A DNA stretch of 47,692 nt from an uncultured Gammaproteobacteria bacterium (GTDB lineage: Bacteria; Pseudomonadota; Gammaproteobacteria; Steroidobacterales; Rariloculaceae): the NCBI GenBank assembly GCA_913041665.1, contig CAJWKT010000003.1, positions 1 through 47,692 on the forward strand. The letters are read 5' to 3'. Below the pieces are notes generated by a model. That model was given only the letters and a program-made list of their open reading frames with translations. It was not told the DNA's origin and ran no database searches. This document shows positions 15,298-26,162 of the stretch, piece after piece. Each line of letters opens with the position of its first letter. The first letter of the stretch is position 1. The position numbers and the translations under genes are program-made.

Positions 15298-17895
15298 CTA
15301 AGCGGCGGTTTGTTCAGCTTCCTTCTTTGAGAAGTTGAGATGATCATCGGAGACACTTATTTCGATAGTGTCCCCCGGCTCAAAATCGCCATTCAGAATA
15401 CTCTCAGCTAAAGGATTTTCAAGTTGTTGCTGAATAGCGCGCTTAAGTGGTCTAGCTCCGTACACAGGATCATACCCAGCTTCTGCAAGCCGATCGCCAG
15501 CTTCGTCAGACAACACCAGTTCCAAATCCTGTTCACCCAAACGTTGATGCAAGTATTGAAGCTGAATATCAACTATTTTTCTGATGTGTTCTGATTCCAA
15601 CGGATGAAATACCACCAAATCATCGATCCGATTAATAAATTCCGGCCTAAAGTGCTGTATAACAACCTCTATTACTTCGGCTTTCATCTTTTCATAATTT
15701 TCTTCGCCAGCCAGTTCCTGGATCCTCTGACTGCCAAGATTAGACGTCATAATAACGACGGTATTCTGGAAATCCACAGTACGTCCATGCCCATCCGTTA
15801 AACGACCCTCATCCAGCACCTGAAGCAGAACATTGAAGATATCCGAATGTGCCTTCTCAATCTCATCGAATAACACCACCGAATAAGGTTTACGCCTTAC
15901 CTTTTCTGTGAGATAACCACCTTCTTCGTACCCGACATAGCCGGGTGGCGCGCCGATGAGTCTTGCAACTGAATGCTTTTCCATAAATTCAGACATATCG
16001 ATGCGGATTACCGAGTCTCCACTGTCGAAGAGAAACTCGGCGAGCGCCTTGGTTAACTCGGTCTTACCAACCCCTGTCGGGCCTAAAAAAAGAAATGACC
16101 CATTTGGTCGATTTGCCTGAGCAATACCGGCCCGGGCACGTCGAACAGCGTTGGATACGGCTTGAAGTGCTTCTTTTTGTCCAACAACCCGCGTCTCAAG
16201 AAAAGCCTCCATTTTGAGAAGCTTTTCTTTTTCGCCCACTAACATCTTAGCAACAGGAATCCCAGTCCATTTCGAAACAACCTCTGCCACCTCCTCTTCC
16301 GTGACACGGTTACGCACCAATGTGTATTCCTCTTGCTGGACTTCTAATGCATCAGAAAGCTCTTGCTCGAGCTCTGGGATACGCCCGTACTGAAGCTCCG
16401 ACATACGCGCCAAATCATGGGCCCGATGAGCCGTTTGAAGCTCCATTTTCGCTCGTTCCAGTGTCTCTTTGATCTGTGTCGCGCCCTGCATACGCGCTTT
16501 TTCTGACTTCCACACGTCCTCGAGATCAGCGTATTCGACCTCTAGTTTCTTGATCTGGGCTTCCAAATCTTCAAGTCTACGCTTTGAAGCTTCGTCTGAT
16601 TCCTTCTTCAGCGCTTCCCGCTCGATTTTGAGCTGAATCAAGCGCCGCTCGAGTCGATCAATTTCCTCAGGCTTAGAATCAATTTCCATCCGAATGCGCG
16701 ATGCTGACTCATCTATCAGATCAATGGCCTTGTCTGGCAATTGACGGTCACTGATATAGCGATGAGAAAGTACAGCAGCCGACACAATGCCCGGGTCGGT
16801 GATTTCGACCCCATGATGAACTTCGTATCGCTCCTTAAGACCCCGTAGGATCGCGATAGTATCTTCTACATTCGGCTCATCTACTATGATTTTCTGAAAG
16901 CGCCGTTCGAATGCCGCATCCTTTTCTACATGCTGGCGGTATTCATCAAGTGTCGTAGCCCCTACACAGTGAAGCTCACCACGAGCGAGCGCGGGCTTCA
17001 ACATGTTACCTGCATCCATAGCACCTTCCGCCTTTCCTGCACCAACCATGGTGTGCATCTCATCGACGAAAAGAATGATTTGTCCCTCTTGGCTAATTAG
17101 ATCGTTGAGTACGGCCTTCAAACGTTCCTCAAATTCACCGCGAAATTTAGCACCTGCAATCAACGCGCCTAGGTCCAGCGCAAGAATGCGTTTTGATTTC
17201 AGACCCTCTGGAACCTCTTCATTAATGATGCGTTGGGCAAGACCTTCTATGATGGCAGTTTTGCCTACACCGGGTTCCCCGATTAGCACTGGGTTGTTCT
17301 TCGTGCGACGCTGTAGTACCTGAATAGTTCTTCGAATTTCTTCGTCTCTCCCGATCACCGGATCTAGTTTGCCCTGTTCCGCTCTTGCAGTTAGATCAAT
17401 GGTGTATTTTTCTAAGGCTTGGCGATTGTCTTCCGCATTGGGCTCATCTACGAAGGTGCCTCCTCTCACTTCCTCGATAGCTTTCTCCACTTCTCCCTGA
17501 GTAATGCCCGCTCCCTCTAGAATGCGGCCTAAGTCCCCTTTGTCCTGGAGCGCAGCAAGCATAAAAAGCTCGCTGGAGACGTAAGAGTCACCCCTGTCTT
17601 GGGATAATTTATCAGTGACGTTAAAGAGTTTGGCTAGGTTGCTAGAGAGGTGGACTTCGCCTGCCGAACCCTGAACTGTAGGGAGCCGATCGATAGCGCC
17701 CCCAAGCTGAGACTGGAACTGGCTCACATTAGCACCAATCTTATGGAGAAGGCCGCGTGCAGTACCACCATCCTGTGCGAGGAGGGCGGCCATCAAATGA
17801 ACTGGCTCAATGAACTGGTGATTCCGCCCCACTGCTAACGACTGGGCGTCAGCCAAAGCCAACTGAAACTTGCTCGTGAATTTATCCATGCGCAT
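15298..17895 (-). CDS. clpB: ATP-dependent disaggregase ClpB
   Basis: An AAA+ chaperone that with DnaK pulls proteins out of aggregates. From ATG 17895 (865 residues, [20 protein letters not shown], matching the family opening) it has the N domain (about 1-145), first ATPase domain with Walker A GEPGVGKT (206-213), the coiled-coil middle domain (about 405-525), the second ATPase domain with GPTGVGKTE (near 605), and the D2 C-terminal domain. A TTG three bases upstream is a less likely start. A sigma-32-type promoter lies 32-60 bases upstream of the start. rluD lies upstream; the pgeF gene usual between them is missing. Confidence 0.97.
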   Translation of the reverse strand: MRMDKFTSKFQLALADAQSLAVGRNHQFIEPVHLMAALLAQDGGTARGLLHKIGANVSQFQSQLGGAIDRLPTVQGSAGEVHLSSNLAKLFNVTDKLSQDRGDSYVSSELFMLAALQDKGDLGRILEGAGITQGEVEKAIEEVRGGTFVDEPNAEDNRQALEKYTIDLTARAEQGKLDPVIGRDEEIRRTIQVLQRRTKNNPVLIGEPGVGKTAIIEGLAQRIINEEVPEGLKSKRILALDLGALIAGAKFRGEFEERLKAVLNDLISQEGQIILFVDEMHTMVGAGKAEGAMDAGNMLKPALARGELHCVGATTLDEYRQHVEKDAAFERRFQKIIVDEPNVEDTIAILRGLKERYEVHHGVEITDPGIVSAAVLSHRYISDRQLPDKAIDLIDESASRIRMEIDSKPEEIDRLERRLIQLKIEREALKKESDEASKRRLEDLEAQIKKLEVEYADLEDVWKSEKARMQGATQIKETLERAKMELQTAHRAHDLARMSELQYGRIPELEQELSDALEVQQEEYTLVRNRVTEEEVAEVVSKWTGIPVAKMLVGEKEKLLKMEAFLETRVVGQKEALQAVSNAVRRARAGIAQANRPNGSFLFLGPTGVGKTELTKALAEFLFDSGDSVIRIDMSEFMEKHSVARLIGAPPGYVGYEEGGYLTEKVRRKPYSVVLFDEIEKAHSDIFNVLLQVLDEGRLTDGHGRTVDFQNTVVIMTSNLGSQRIQELAGEENYEKMKAEVIEVVIQHFRPEFINRIDDLVVFHPLESEHIRKIVDIQLQYLHQRLGEQDLELVLSDEAGDRLAEAGYDPVYGARPLKRAIQQQLENPLAESILNGDFEPGDTIEISVSDDHLNFSKKEAEQTAA

Positions 17896-17926
17896 CAAGA
17901 CGCACCTCTAGTTTCGTATTACCTCT

Positions 17927-17955
17927 AAATGGGGCTGCCAAGCAAACATATCAAC
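17927..17955 (-). promoter_or_regulatory. Sigma-32-type heat-shock promoter of clpB
   Basis: On the minus strand GTTGATA (17949-17955) is followed 14 bases later by CCCCATTT (17927-17934). The known Gammaproteobacterial RpoH consensus is CTTGAAA, 11 to 16 bases, CCCCATNT: the -10 element matches completely and the -35 element at 5 of 7 positions. The gap between rluD and clpB is otherwise empty, and ClpB is a known heat-shock gene, so the site is well supported. Confidence 0.78.
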
Positions 17956-17990
17956 ACCTTCTAGTACTAAGTTAGTGAAAAAGTCAGGCT

Positions 17991-18947
17991 TTAATCACCA
18001 GCATTGGCATCTTTTCTCAGGATTTCCAACAGCATACGAATGTCATCTGGCAGCGGGCTACGATAACTGACTAATTTCCCATCCTCTGGATGATGAAATG
18101 CAAGCCGAGTGGCATGCAATGCCTGACGAGAAAATTCCTGCAGGAGAAGGCGAATTTCATCCCCAGGCTTAGGCGGAAAACGGGGACGTCCACCATAAAC
18201 CGGATCCCCTACTAGTGGCATTCGGATATGGGCCAAGTGGACTCTGATCTGGTGAGTCCGACCCGTATTGAGCGTTAAAGAAAGATGAGTATGGGCCCTG
18301 AATTTCTCCATCACTCGGTAATGTGTTAGCGCAGGACGACCTCCAGTTAAAACGGCCATTTTAAGACGGTCTTTGGGATGTCGGCTGATCGGTGCCTCTA
18401 CTTTGCCGCCCCCAGTAGCAACACCCTGACACACGCCTTCATATTGGCGTTGAATTTCCCTACGCTCTAGCTCGGCTACCAGTCGATTACGAACGCCCAT
18501 GGTCCGGGCTATCAGAAGCAATCCACTAGTATCTTTGTCGAGACGATGGACGATGCCAGCTCTTGGTAAGATAGAAAGACTCTCATCCAAATTTAGTAAT
18601 GCATTTTGGAGCGTACCGGACGGATTGCCTGCTCCTGGATGAACTACTAAACCCGGGGGCTTATCGATTACCAAGATTGATTTGTCTTGGTGCACTACAG
18701 TCAGGGGAATATCTTCACTCTCAACGGGAATCACTGAATCGAGCTGTGCGTCCAAGACCAACTCTTCACCGCCACTCAGACGGGTTTTAGGCTCAACCTT
18801 CATGCCCCCCAGTGTTAAAGTGCCACTCTTTATCCATGTTTTGAGTTGACTCCGAGAAAAATCCGAAAAAATCGTTGCGGCAGCTTTATCCAAGCGACTC
18901 CCCTTAAAATCCGAAGGTACCAACGCACGTTTAAAAATCCGATCCAT
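17991..18947 (-). CDS. rluD: 23S rRNA pseudouridine(1911/1915/1917) synthase
   Basis: Modifies helix 69 of 23S rRNA. The 318-residue protein has an N-terminal S4 RNA-binding domain (about 17-80) and the RluA-type catalytic domain with HRLDKDTSGLLL, where Asp137 is the nucleophile; NTGRTHQIRVHLAHIRMPLVGDPVYGG follows the usual pattern. It is divergent from bamD as in Escherichia. The family resemblance to RluC is close, but length, S4 domain and position beside bamD favour RluD. Confidence 0.93.
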   Translation of the reverse strand: MDRIFKRALVPSDFKGSRLDKAAATIFSDFSRSQLKTWIKSGTLTLGGMKVEPKTRLSGGEELVLDAQLDSVIPVESEDIPLTVVHQDKSILVIDKPPGLVVHPGAGNPSGTLQNALLNLDESLSILPRAGIVHRLDKDTSGLLLIARTMGVRNRLVAELERREIQRQYEGVCQGVATGGGKVEAPISRHPKDRLKMAVLTGGRPALTHYRVMEKFRAHTHLSLTLNTGRTHQIRVHLAHIRMPLVGDPVYGGRPRFPPKPGDEIRLLLQEFSRQALHATRLAFHHPEDGKLVSYRSPLPDDIRMLLEILRKDANAGD

Positions 18948-19048
18948 TCTTTAAAGACTCCAGGATGCTACAAATTTTTAGATATAATCCCGCCCAACAG
19001 TTAACCTATACCCACTCTTGAAGAGTAACAAACAAAAAAATTTGATAA

Positions 19049-19789
19049 ATGACTAATTGGACTAGATTCTTGCTGTTCTGGATCGGAATCTGCACGCTAA
19101 CAGCCTGCGGTGGCCGTGACAATGTAGTTGAAGAGTTTGGTCCAGAAGCCCTATACGAAACGGGCTCCGAATCTATGCTCGCGGGTAACTACCCTAACGC
19201 GATCTCATACTTCCAGGCACTAGCCGCAAGGTTTCCATTCAGTAACGTAACTCGGCAAGCCCAATTAGACATGATTTATGCGTACTACAAAGGGGCCCAG
19301 TTCGAATCAGCAATTGATGCCGCAAATGAATTTGAGGCCGAAAACCCCACTCATCCTAGGGTTGATTACTGCCTTTATATGAAAGGCCTAATTCATTTTG
19401 ACAAAGCACCAAATTGGCTTGAAAAGCTATTCCGAGTGGATCTTACGGAACGACCACCTAGAGAAACTATGCTATCGTTCTCTGACTTCCAAGAGCTAAT
19501 TCGACGTTTTCCAGACAGTGAATATGTACCTGATGCGCGAGATCGGATGATCTTTCTTCGCAATCGGCTTGCTACTTATGAAAACCATGTTGCTCGCTAT
19601 TACATAGAGCGTGAAGCATTCGTGGCTGCGATCAATCGGGCCAAATACGCAATAGAACATTACCCGGGAGCGCCCGCTCTAGAGGAGTCTCTAGGTCTGT
19701 TAGCTGAAGCCTATAATCACTTAGGGATTGCTGATCTCGCCGAAGACGCACGACGCGTACAAGAAACCACCTTTGGTGAAAATTTGTGA
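19049..19789 (+). CDS. bamD: Outer-membrane assembly lipoprotein BamD
   Basis: An essential lipoprotein of the beta-barrel assembly machine, working with BamA on the inner face of the outer membrane. It has a signal peptide with lipobox LTAC (Cys20) and five TPR-like helical repeats (for example AGNYPNAISYFQALAARFPF and ELIRRFPDSEYVPDARDRMI). At 246 residues it is of normal length. It is divergent from rluD as usual. A TATAAT at 18983-18988 lies in the divergent gap but I see no well-placed -35 element. Its stop lies 10 bases from the nadE stop on the other strand. Confidence 0.94.
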   Translation: MTNWTRFLLFWIGICTLTACGGRDNVVEEFGPEALYETGSESMLAGNYPNAISYFQALAARFPFSNVTRQAQLDMIYAYYKGAQFESAIDAANEFEAENPTHPRVDYCLYMKGLIHFDKAPNWLEKLFRVDLTERPPRETMLSFSDFQELIRRFPDSEYVPDARDRMIFLRNRLATYENHVARYYIEREAFVAAINRAKYAIEHYPGAPALEESLGLLAEAYNHLGIADLAEDARRVQETTFGENL

Positions 19790-19799
19790 TGGCGAATAA

Positions 19800-21407
19800 T
19801 CAATAACCACTCGTGATCGGATAACGCCAATCCCGCCCGAAGGCGCGACTACTCACGCGTACCCCCGGCGGAGCCTGACGCCGCTTGTACTCATTACGCT
19901 TAACCAATCCTAAAATGTTCCCAACCATCTTACGCTCGTAACCCAGTTCAACAATTTGATCAACCGAATAATCCCTTTCGATAAATGCTTCCAGAATTGG
20001 GTCCAACAAATCGTAAGATGGGAGTGAGTCCGTATCCTTTTGGTCCATTCTAAGCTCTGCCGACGGCTCACGCGAGATAACACGCTTAGGAATAACATCC
20101 TCTGTTGAGTTGCAATACTTAGCTAGCGCGTATACCAATGACTTGCTGCAATCCTTGAGAGGAGCAAAACCCCCAGCCATGTCGCCGTATAGGGTTGCGT
20201 AGCCAACGGCCATTTCACTTTTGTTACCTGTGGTTAGCAACATACAATTAAGTTTATTAGAAATGGCCATTAGCAATAAACCACGACAACGGGCTTGAAT
20301 GTTTTCTTCAGTTGTATTCTCTGGAAGGCCTTCAAAAACATCGGTAAGTACACCCCGTATTGATTCAAAGATTGGCTCAATAGATAAAACATCGTGCTGG
20401 ACGCCCATTTTTGCCGCTTGCTTAGCAGAGTCTTCTAAGCTCATCTTGGAGGTATAGCGGGATGGCATCATCACAGTCCGTACCCGGTCCGCACCTAACG
20501 CATCCACGGCCACACATAAGGTAAGAGCTGAATCTACTCCACCGGAAAGACCAAGAACTACGTTTTTAAAGCCATTCTTGTTTACATAGTCGCGCGTACC
20601 CAAGACTAACGCTTTATAAACAGCCTCCTCAGTGCTGAGTACTGGTGCCAACTCCTGCTCCCTGAGGCAGATATCGCTAGATCCGCGTTCGATCTCAACA
20701 AGATAAATACCTTCTTCAAACGCTGGTGCTCTCATTAATGTTCTGCCCTCAGCATCTATAGCTACGGAACCACCATCAAAAACAAGCTCATCTTGACCAC
20801 CGACCATGTTCACGTAGACGAGTGGTAGTCCGATTTCCCTAGCTCGCTCCCCAAGTATGGTTTCTCGCATGGACTGCTTGTGCATGTGATAGGGAGAGCC
20901 GTTGATCACCAAAAGTATTTCGGCGCCAGCATCTGCGGCTGCGTGGCATGGTTCAGGCTCCCATGCGTCTTCACAAATCGTTAATGCGAAGTGAATCCCG
21001 CTGAGCTCTACTACGGTAGAGTCTGTGCCCGCCTCAAAATACCGCTTCTCATCAAAAACAGCATAGTTGGGTAAAATCCACTTGCGATGATTTGCCAAGA
21101 CTTGGCCATCTCTAAGTACGATGCCGGAGTTAAAAAGGTTCTTATCTTCATATTCAGGATAGCCCAAACAAAGTGTAATACCCATGACGTCGCGTCGGAC
21201 TACTTCCAGAGCTTCAATTACACGCTTCTGCATGCCTTTGTGTAGAAGCAGGTCTTCAGGTGGGTACCCGCTCAAGGTGAGCTCCGGGTAAACAATTAAA
21301 TCACAGCCCAGTTCGTCTCGAGCTTGGCAAGCGCTAACTAAAACCTTGTCGGTATTGGTTTCAATGGCACCAACATGTGTATTGAGCTGGGCAAGCCCAA
21401 TCTTCAT
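19800..21407 (-). CDS. nadE: Glutamine-dependent NAD(+) synthetase
   Basis: Converts nicotinate adenine dinucleotide to NAD with glutamine as nitrogen source. At 535 residues it contains both the N-terminal nitrilase-like glutaminase domain with triad Glu42, Lys109 and Cys145 ([10 protein letters not shown]), and the C-terminal synthetase domain with PP-loop SGGVDS (288-293). It is thus the glutamine-using two-domain form, unlike the short ammonia-dependent enzyme of Escherichia. ATGA overlaps the stop of sucD, implying coupled translation. Confidence 0.95.
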   Translation of the reverse strand: MKIGLAQLNTHVGAIETNTDKVLVSACQARDELGCDLIVYPELTLSGYPPEDLLLHKGMQKRVIEALEVVRRDVMGITLCLGYPEYEDKNLFNSGIVLRDGQVLANHRKWILPNYAVFDEKRYFEAGTDSTVVELSGIHFALTICEDAWEPEPCHAAADAGAEILLVINGSPYHMHKQSMRETILGERAREIGLPLVYVNMVGGQDELVFDGGSVAIDAEGRTLMRAPAFEEGIYLVEIERGSSDICLREQELAPVLSTEEAVYKALVLGTRDYVNKNGFKNVVLGLSGGVDSALTLCVAVDALGADRVRTVMMPSRYTSKMSLEDSAKQAAKMGVQHDVLSIEPIFESIRGVLTDVFEGLPENTTEENIQARCRGLLLMAISNKLNCMLLTTGNKSEMAVGYATLYGDMAGGFAPLKDCSKSLVYALAKYCNSTEDVIPKRVISREPSAELRMDQKDTDSLPSYDLLDPILEAFIERDYSVDQIVELGYERKMVGNILGLVKRNEYKRRQAPPGVRVSSRAFGRDWRYPITSGY

Positions 21408-22273
21408 TCGAGTGCCCTAGTCATGGTCACACCAAGCTCAGCAGGAGAACGAACAGTAATAACTCCTGCCCGTTCAAATGCCAAATATTTTTGTTCAGCC
21501 GTTCCTTTTCCGCCCGAGATAATGGCGCCCGCATGACCCATGCGCTTACCAGGCGGAGCAGTAACCCCCGCAACATAGGCTACTACAGGTTTTTTTACAT
21601 GGCTCGCTATGTACTCTGCTGCTGCTTCCTCATCTGTGCCACCGATTTCCCCCACAAGGATAATTCCGCGCGTCTCCGGATCAGCCGCAAAAAGCTCCAG
21701 GGCATCTATAAAACTCATGCCACGTATTGGATCCCCGCCAATACCAATACAAGTCGTCTGACCAAGCCCTTCGCTTGTGGTTTGAAAGACAGCTTCATAG
21801 GTCAAAGTGCCAGACCGAGAAATAATACCGATGCTACCCGGCTGGTGGATTGATCCCGGCATGATACCGAGCTTGGCTTCACCTGGGGTTATAACGCCAG
21901 GACAGTTGGGCCCAATAAGTCGGCAGGGATAATTAGCGAGCTCTGCTTTCACCCGAACCATGTCCAGCACAGGGATCCCTTCCGTGATACAAACAATTAA
22001 CTCAACACCGGCTTCAGCAGCTTCAAGTATGGCTGCTGCCGCAAAACGGGCAGGCACATAACTCATACTTACATTGGCCTTAGTCTCCTTTACAGCTTCT
22101 AAAACTGTGTCATAGACAGAAATACCAAGATGAGACTCACCACCACGACCAGGCGTAACACCGGCCACTATCTGGGTTCCATAATCCAAGCACTGTTCCG
22201 TGTGAAAGCTGCCCTGCCGCCCTGTCAAGCCCTGACAAACCACCCGGCTATTTGAATCAACAAGAATGCTCAT
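21404..22273 (-). CDS. sucD: Succinyl-CoA synthetase alpha subunit
   Basis: With SucC it interconverts succinyl-CoA and succinate with NTP formation in the TCA cycle. The 289-residue subunit has the CoA-binding Rossmann domain ([14 protein letters not shown]) and the phosphohistidine His247 in [15 protein letters not shown]. It overlaps both sucC (ATGA) and nadE (ATGA) by 4 bases, so the three form one operon. No sucAB genes are near. Confidence 0.97.
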   Translation of the reverse strand: MSILVDSNSRVVCQGLTGRQGSFHTEQCLDYGTQIVAGVTPGRGGESHLGISVYDTVLEAVKETKANVSMSYVPARFAAAAILEAAEAGVELIVCITEGIPVLDMVRVKAELANYPCRLIGPNCPGVITPGEAKLGIMPGSIHQPGSIGIISRSGTLTYEAVFQTTSEGLGQTTCIGIGGDPIRGMSFIDALELFAADPETRGIILVGEIGGTDEEAAAEYIASHVKKPVVAYVAGVTAPPGKRMGHAGAIISGGKGTAEQKYLAFERAGVITVRSPAELGVTMTRALE

Positions 22274-23442
22274 GGATTGGCGCTGCCTACTGAGGCAATA
22301 GCCTTACAGGCGGCATCAGTGAGATTGTCGGCGGCAATAATATCAAGGCCACTGTTCGCTAGAAGCATGCGGCCTTTCTCAACATTTGTACCCTCCAGCC
22401 GGACTATCACCGGAATCCTCATTTTCACTTCACGCACAGCATCAATGATGCCTTCGGCAATTAGGTCGCATCTGACAATGCCACCGAAAATATTGACTAA
22501 AATCGCCTCAACATTTTTATTAGCCAAAATAATCTTCAGCGCTTCTGTAACGCGACTGGCCGTCGCATCCCCTCCAACGTCAAGAAAGTTTGCCGGCTCA
22601 CCACCATGGAGCTTTATTAAATCCATTGTAGCCATAGCAAGACCAGCTCCATTAACCATACAGGCAATGTTGCCCTCCAAGGAAACATAGTTGAGGTGAT
22701 GTTCTCGTGCTATTCGTTCTTTTTCGTCTTCTTGATTTGGGTCCCGTAAAGCTTCAAGCTTTGTTTGCCTGAAAAGGGCACTATCCTCCACGTTAATCTT
22801 TGCATCCAACGCAAGCACGTGTCCGGAGCTCGTCAAAATCAAGGGATTAATCTCCACGACACTAGCATCACACTCGTAAAAAAGCTTGACGAGCTTAGTT
22901 AGAATATTAATAAACTCGCTTCTCTGACTCCCTTGCAAACCGAGGCCCTCCGCTAGAGAAAGAGCTTCCTTTTCCTCCAACCTACCCGTGGATGAAACCT
23001 CACCATAAAGAATTTTTTCTGGGGAGGTTTCTGCAATCTCCTCAATATCAACTCCACCAGCTACTGAAGCCATAACCATGACACGCTCTCGGAGTCGATC
23101 CACGAGCATCCCTAAATAAAACTCCTGGTCTATGGCCAAGCCCTGCTCAATATAGACACAATCGACTGACAGCCCGTTTTCCGTACTCTGATGGGTAACG
23201 AGAAATGTGCCGAGCATTTCCTTGGTATATTCACCCACTTCGTCGATCGTCCGTGCTACACGCACACCGCCAGCCTTACCGCGCCCTCCAGCGTGCACTT
23301 GGGCCTTCACAACCCAAACTTCGCCCCCTAATCTAGCTGCAGCGCTTCTAGCATCCTGCTCGCTATAGGCTACAAAACCTTGGGGCACAGGAATACCATA
23401 CTCTGAAAAAAGCACTTTAGACTGGTATTCGTGAAGATTCAT
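22270..23442 (-). CDS. sucC: Succinyl-CoA synthetase beta subunit
   Basis: The ATP-grasp beta subunit. I start it at ATG 23442, giving 390 residues beginning [20 protein letters not shown], the family's standard N-terminus; an upstream in-frame start at 23517 would add 25 residues without homology. Features include [17 protein letters not shown], the VEINPLIL metal-site strand, and [14 protein letters not shown]. First gene of the sucC-sucD-nadE operon. No ribosome site is obvious before the ATG. Confidence 0.96.
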   Translation of the reverse strand: MNLHEYQSKVLFSEYGIPVPQGFVAYSEQDARSAAARLGGEVWVVKAQVHAGGRGKAGGVRVARTIDEVGEYTKEMLGTFLVTHQSTENGLSVDCVYIEQGLAIDQEFYLGMLVDRLRERVMVMASVAGGVDIEEIAETSPEKILYGEVSSTGRLEEKEALSLAEGLGLQGSQRSEFINILTKLVKLFYECDASVVEINPLILTSSGHVLALDAKINVEDSALFRQTKLEALRDPNQEDEKERIAREHHLNYVSLEGNIACMVNGAGLAMATMDLIKLHGGEPANFLDVGGDATASRVTEALKIILANKNVEAILVNIFGGIVRCDLIAEGIIDAVREVKMRIPVIVRLEGTNVEKGRMLLANSGLDIIAADNLTDAACKAIASVGSANP

Positions 23443-23724
23443 AGCTGCCGTACATGGGAAAGCTCGATATTGTGCGGCAAACAACTGCCTAAGGAAACAG
23501 CACTGGAGATTTAACAAATGCTCTTTAGTGAAAGTCCGTATTTATTGAGTCGTAATCAATTCTCTTGATAGCTTATGTTGCGGCCAAAGATTAATAAAAA
23601 AACCAAAATGCCCGCTACCTAAAATGTCTGGTAGAGTGCCAGTATGAGTTGGAAAAGAGTAAACAGCAGCAGAAAAAAATGTGGGTCTTAAAAAGCTCCT
23701 GCAAGCTAGGGTTTTCAGCTGCTT

Positions 23725-23739
23725 ACCGAATCGTTCGGT
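23725..23739. promoter_or_regulatory. Inverted repeat upstream of pilD
   Basis: ACCGAA-TCG-TTCGGT is a perfect 6-bp inverted repeat with a 3-base centre, 33 bases before the pilD ATG and within the 330-bp gap between the divergent sucC and pilD starts. It could be a repressor operator or a small hairpin. A downstream T stretch is too far for a standard terminator. The rest of this gap holds no gene I trust. Confidence 0.35.
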
Positions 23740-23771
23740 CGCAAACACGTTTTTCTAGATTTTTTTGAAAA

Positions 23772-24656
23772 ATGGAATTCTTTGAGCGCCAACCTTTGAT
23801 GTTATTCATGGCAACAGGCGTAGTGGGATTGATCATAGGTAGCTTTCTCAACGTGGTTACCTTTCGGGTTCCCATCATGATAGGGCGTGTCTGGCGCAAA
23901 GAATGTGCTGATCTAAAAAATCAAAAACTTTTATTTCCGCCAAGCGCTAAAGACGGCCCGTTTAATCTGTGGCGACCGGGCTCATGTTGCCCGCATTGCA
24001 GTTCGGTGATCCCAATTCACCACAATATTCCTTTGATTAGCTATTTTTGGCTAAGGGGTCTTTGCACCTTCTGCGGTAAAAAAATTTCACTACGATACCC
24101 TATGATGGAAATGGCGGCGGCACTAGCAAGCCTCGGGGTAGCGTGGACGTTTGGCCCTACTTGGCAGACCCTAGCAGCCTTATTTTTTACTTGGGCACTT
24201 CTAGCGCTCGCAGTAATTGATATTGAAAGCCAGCTACTACCAGACTCCATTACGTTACCGCTGCTATGGACAGGCATACTGGTAAGCCTTTTTCAGCCTT
24301 ATGGCTGGGCTCTTTTCGCAGATCTGCGCTCCAGTGTAATTGGAAGCGTTGCGGGTTATCTTAGCTTGTGGGGCGTATCCCAATTGTTCAAATTGGCAAC
24401 TGGAAGGGAGGGAATGGGACGCGGAGATTTTAAATTGCTAGCCGCTATAGGAGCCTGGTTAGGCTGGCAAGTATTGCCACTTGTTATTCTGATAGCTGCC
24501 TTTGTAGGTACGATTGTTGGCATCACCATGATGGTTCTTTCTGACTGGTCCCGTACAACACGGGTTTCTTTTGGACCTTATCTAGCAGGGGCTGGGTGGA
24601 CTTCGCTGCTTTTTGGGGACCAGTTGATGGACGTGTATTTAAAAACCCTAGCATAA
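23772..24656 (+). CDS. pilD: Type 4 prepilin peptidase / N-methyltransferase
   Basis: An inner-membrane aspartyl protease that cuts and N-methylates type IV prepilins and type II secretion pseudopilins. The 294-residue protein has a first membrane segment, a cytoplasmic domain with two zinc-binding pairs (Cys73/Cys76 and Cys98/Cys101), and several further membrane helices with the catalytic aspartates in AVIDIESQLLPD (Asp150) and GMGRGDFKLLA (Asp219). It is followed by coaE 24 bases on, as in Pseudomonas, but pilB and pilC, usual just upstream, are absent. Confidence 0.94.
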   Translation: MEFFERQPLMLFMATGVVGLIIGSFLNVVTFRVPIMIGRVWRKECADLKNQKLLFPPSAKDGPFNLWRPGSCCPHCSSVIPIHHNIPLISYFWLRGLCTFCGKKISLRYPMMEMAAALASLGVAWTFGPTWQTLAALFFTWALLALAVIDIESQLLPDSITLPLLWTGILVSLFQPYGWALFADLRSSVIGSVAGYLSLWGVSQLFKLATGREGMGRGDFKLLAAIGAWLGWQVLPLVILIAAFVGTIVGITMMVLSDWSRTTRVSFGPYLAGAGWTSLLFGDQLMDVYLKTLA

Positions 24657-24680
24657 ATAAAAAACAGGAGAGCTATTCGA

Positions 24681-25304
24681 GTGTTTCGGATCGGAGTTAC
24701 CGGAGGTGTTGCAAGCGGGAAAACAATGATTGCGGACATGTTTTCCGAGTTAGGGGCTGGCGTGGTCGATACGGATCTCATTGCTCGAGATGTCGTTGCG
24801 CCGGGCGAGAAAGGGCTAAAAGCCGTTAGCGAGGCATTTGGGGATAAGGTATTGAACGCGTCGGGAGAACTTGATCGAGCTTCGCTAAGAAATATTATTT
24901 TTAATAATGCAAAAGAAAGAGATCGACTTGAAAAAATTTTACATCCCCTTATTAGAGTGCAATGCCTAGCACAAGTGAATTCCCTTCAAACACCATACGC
25001 TCTAGTAGTAGTACCTCTATTAGTTGAGACAGGCTTCGCTAAATTTGTTCATCGAGTGTTAGTAGTGGATTGTTTGGCTGATCTACAAATTCAACGCTTA
25101 ATGAAACGTGACCAGCTCAAGCAATCTGATGCCCAAGCTATGCTGGATGCTCAAGTCAACCGAGCAACGCGCCTAAAAATAGCCAATGATGTGCTAGATA
25201 ATAATGGAAGCCCCGATCAGGCCCGCGTAAAAGTGGGAAAACTACATTCAAAATATCTTGAATTGATCAAAGTTTGCCCAGAAGAACAAGGTCGGCCAGA
25301 ATAA
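24681..25304 (+). CDS. coaE: Dephospho-CoA kinase
   Basis: The last step of coenzyme A synthesis, phosphorylating the 3'-OH of dephospho-CoA. The 207-residue P-loop kinase has GGVASGKT (8-15), VDTDLIARDVVAPG and the LHPLIR motif. It starts with GTG 24681, preceded by AACAGGAG at an adequate distance. Four bases before zapD, hence cotranscribed. Confidence 0.95.
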   Translation: MFRIGVTGGVASGKTMIADMFSELGAGVVDTDLIARDVVAPGEKGLKAVSEAFGDKVLNASGELDRASLRNIIFNNAKERDRLEKILHPLIRVQCLAQVNSLQTPYALVVVPLLVETGFAKFVHRVLVVDCLADLQIQRLMKRDQLKQSDAQAMLDAQVNRATRLKIANDVLDNNGSPDQARVKVGKLHSKYLELIKVCPEEQGRPE

Positions 25305-25308
25305 CACC

Positions 25309-26112
25309 ATGCCTGATAATACTACTGATCTCGCTAGTGATTCGCCCCGAGAAGACTTCGTGGTTTTCGAGCAACCCCTTACTGAGCGGTTGCGCACTTT
25401 CCTTCGAATAGAACTGCTCTACAGACAGGCCTTATTTCACTCTCGTGCCCCTACGGACTTAAGCGCAAGGGCAGCTGTCTCCAGCCTCCTTGAAATTATG
25501 ATCATTCTCGGGCGGGGCGACACCCGGGCAGAGGTGCTAAATGAACTAGAGCACCAAAATGACACCTTGGCTAGCTATCAAAAACAAAGAGAAGTTGACC
25601 TAGAACAGCTAAACGAATTTCTGGGTAGAATCAAAACACTCAGAGCAAAACTGACTGACGTGGGCACAACCTTCATGAATCCACTTAAACACAGCGACTT
25701 CCTTAATGCCATAAAACACCGGAGTGCTATTCCGGGGGGCACCTGTATATTCGATCTGCCCGATTACGGCTTCTGGCTACGCTTACCCTACGAAGAACGG
25801 GCAAGCCAATTTCATGCCTGGACTGATACGTTGGCGCCCGTTTGCGACGCGGTCACTGAAGTACTCTGGCTCACACGGGAAACAACAGAACCGGAAAAGA
25901 AAACTGCTGAAGGCGGCCTATACCAGCACAGGTTCGGACAAAACAAGGGGAAAAAACTCGTACGTGTTTTTCTACCTGGTAGCGCGCGCGTATATCCGGA
26001 AATCAGCGCAGGCAAACATAACTTTGCGGTGCGCTTTGTTGAGTGGAAAGGCATTGATTCACCGCGAGTGGAAATCTCTGGCGACATAATATTTTTGCTG
26101 GCGCTGTGTTAA
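25309..26112 (+). CDS. zapD: Cell division protein ZapD
   Basis: A Z-ring-associated protein that crosslinks FtsZ filaments. At 267 residues it has the characteristic all-helical N-terminal half (FEQPLTERLRTFLRIELLYRQ) and beta-strand C-terminal half (CIFDLPDYGFWLRLP). It is convergent with mutT across 50 bases with no yacG between them. Its coaE-zapD pairing matches Escherichia gene order. Confidence 0.93.
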   Translation: MPDNTTDLASDSPREDFVVFEQPLTERLRTFLRIELLYRQALFHSRAPTDLSARAAVSSLLEIMIILGRGDTRAEVLNELEHQNDTLASYQKQREVDLEQLNEFLGRIKTLRAKLTDVGTTFMNPLKHSDFLNAIKHRSAIPGGTCIFDLPDYGFWLRLPYEERASQFHAWTDTLAPVCDAVTEVLWLTRETTEPEKKTAEGGLYQHRFGQNKGKKLVRVFLPGSARVYPEISAGKHNFAVRFVEWKGIDSPRVEISGDIIFLLALC

Positions 26113-26162
26113 TTAAAAACTATTTTAACTATTAATGCCCTTCTTTCTTGCCTATGTGGAAG

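Noticed and set aside
18983-18988. TATAAT as the bamD promoter
   Set aside because: The -10 is perfect, but no -35-like hexamer lies 16-18 bases upstream, so I did not list it as a promoter.
23542-23748. A 68-codon minus-strand frame in the sucC/pilD gap
   Set aside because: No recognisable domain and no convincing ribosome site; the stretch is better read as the divergent promoter gap.
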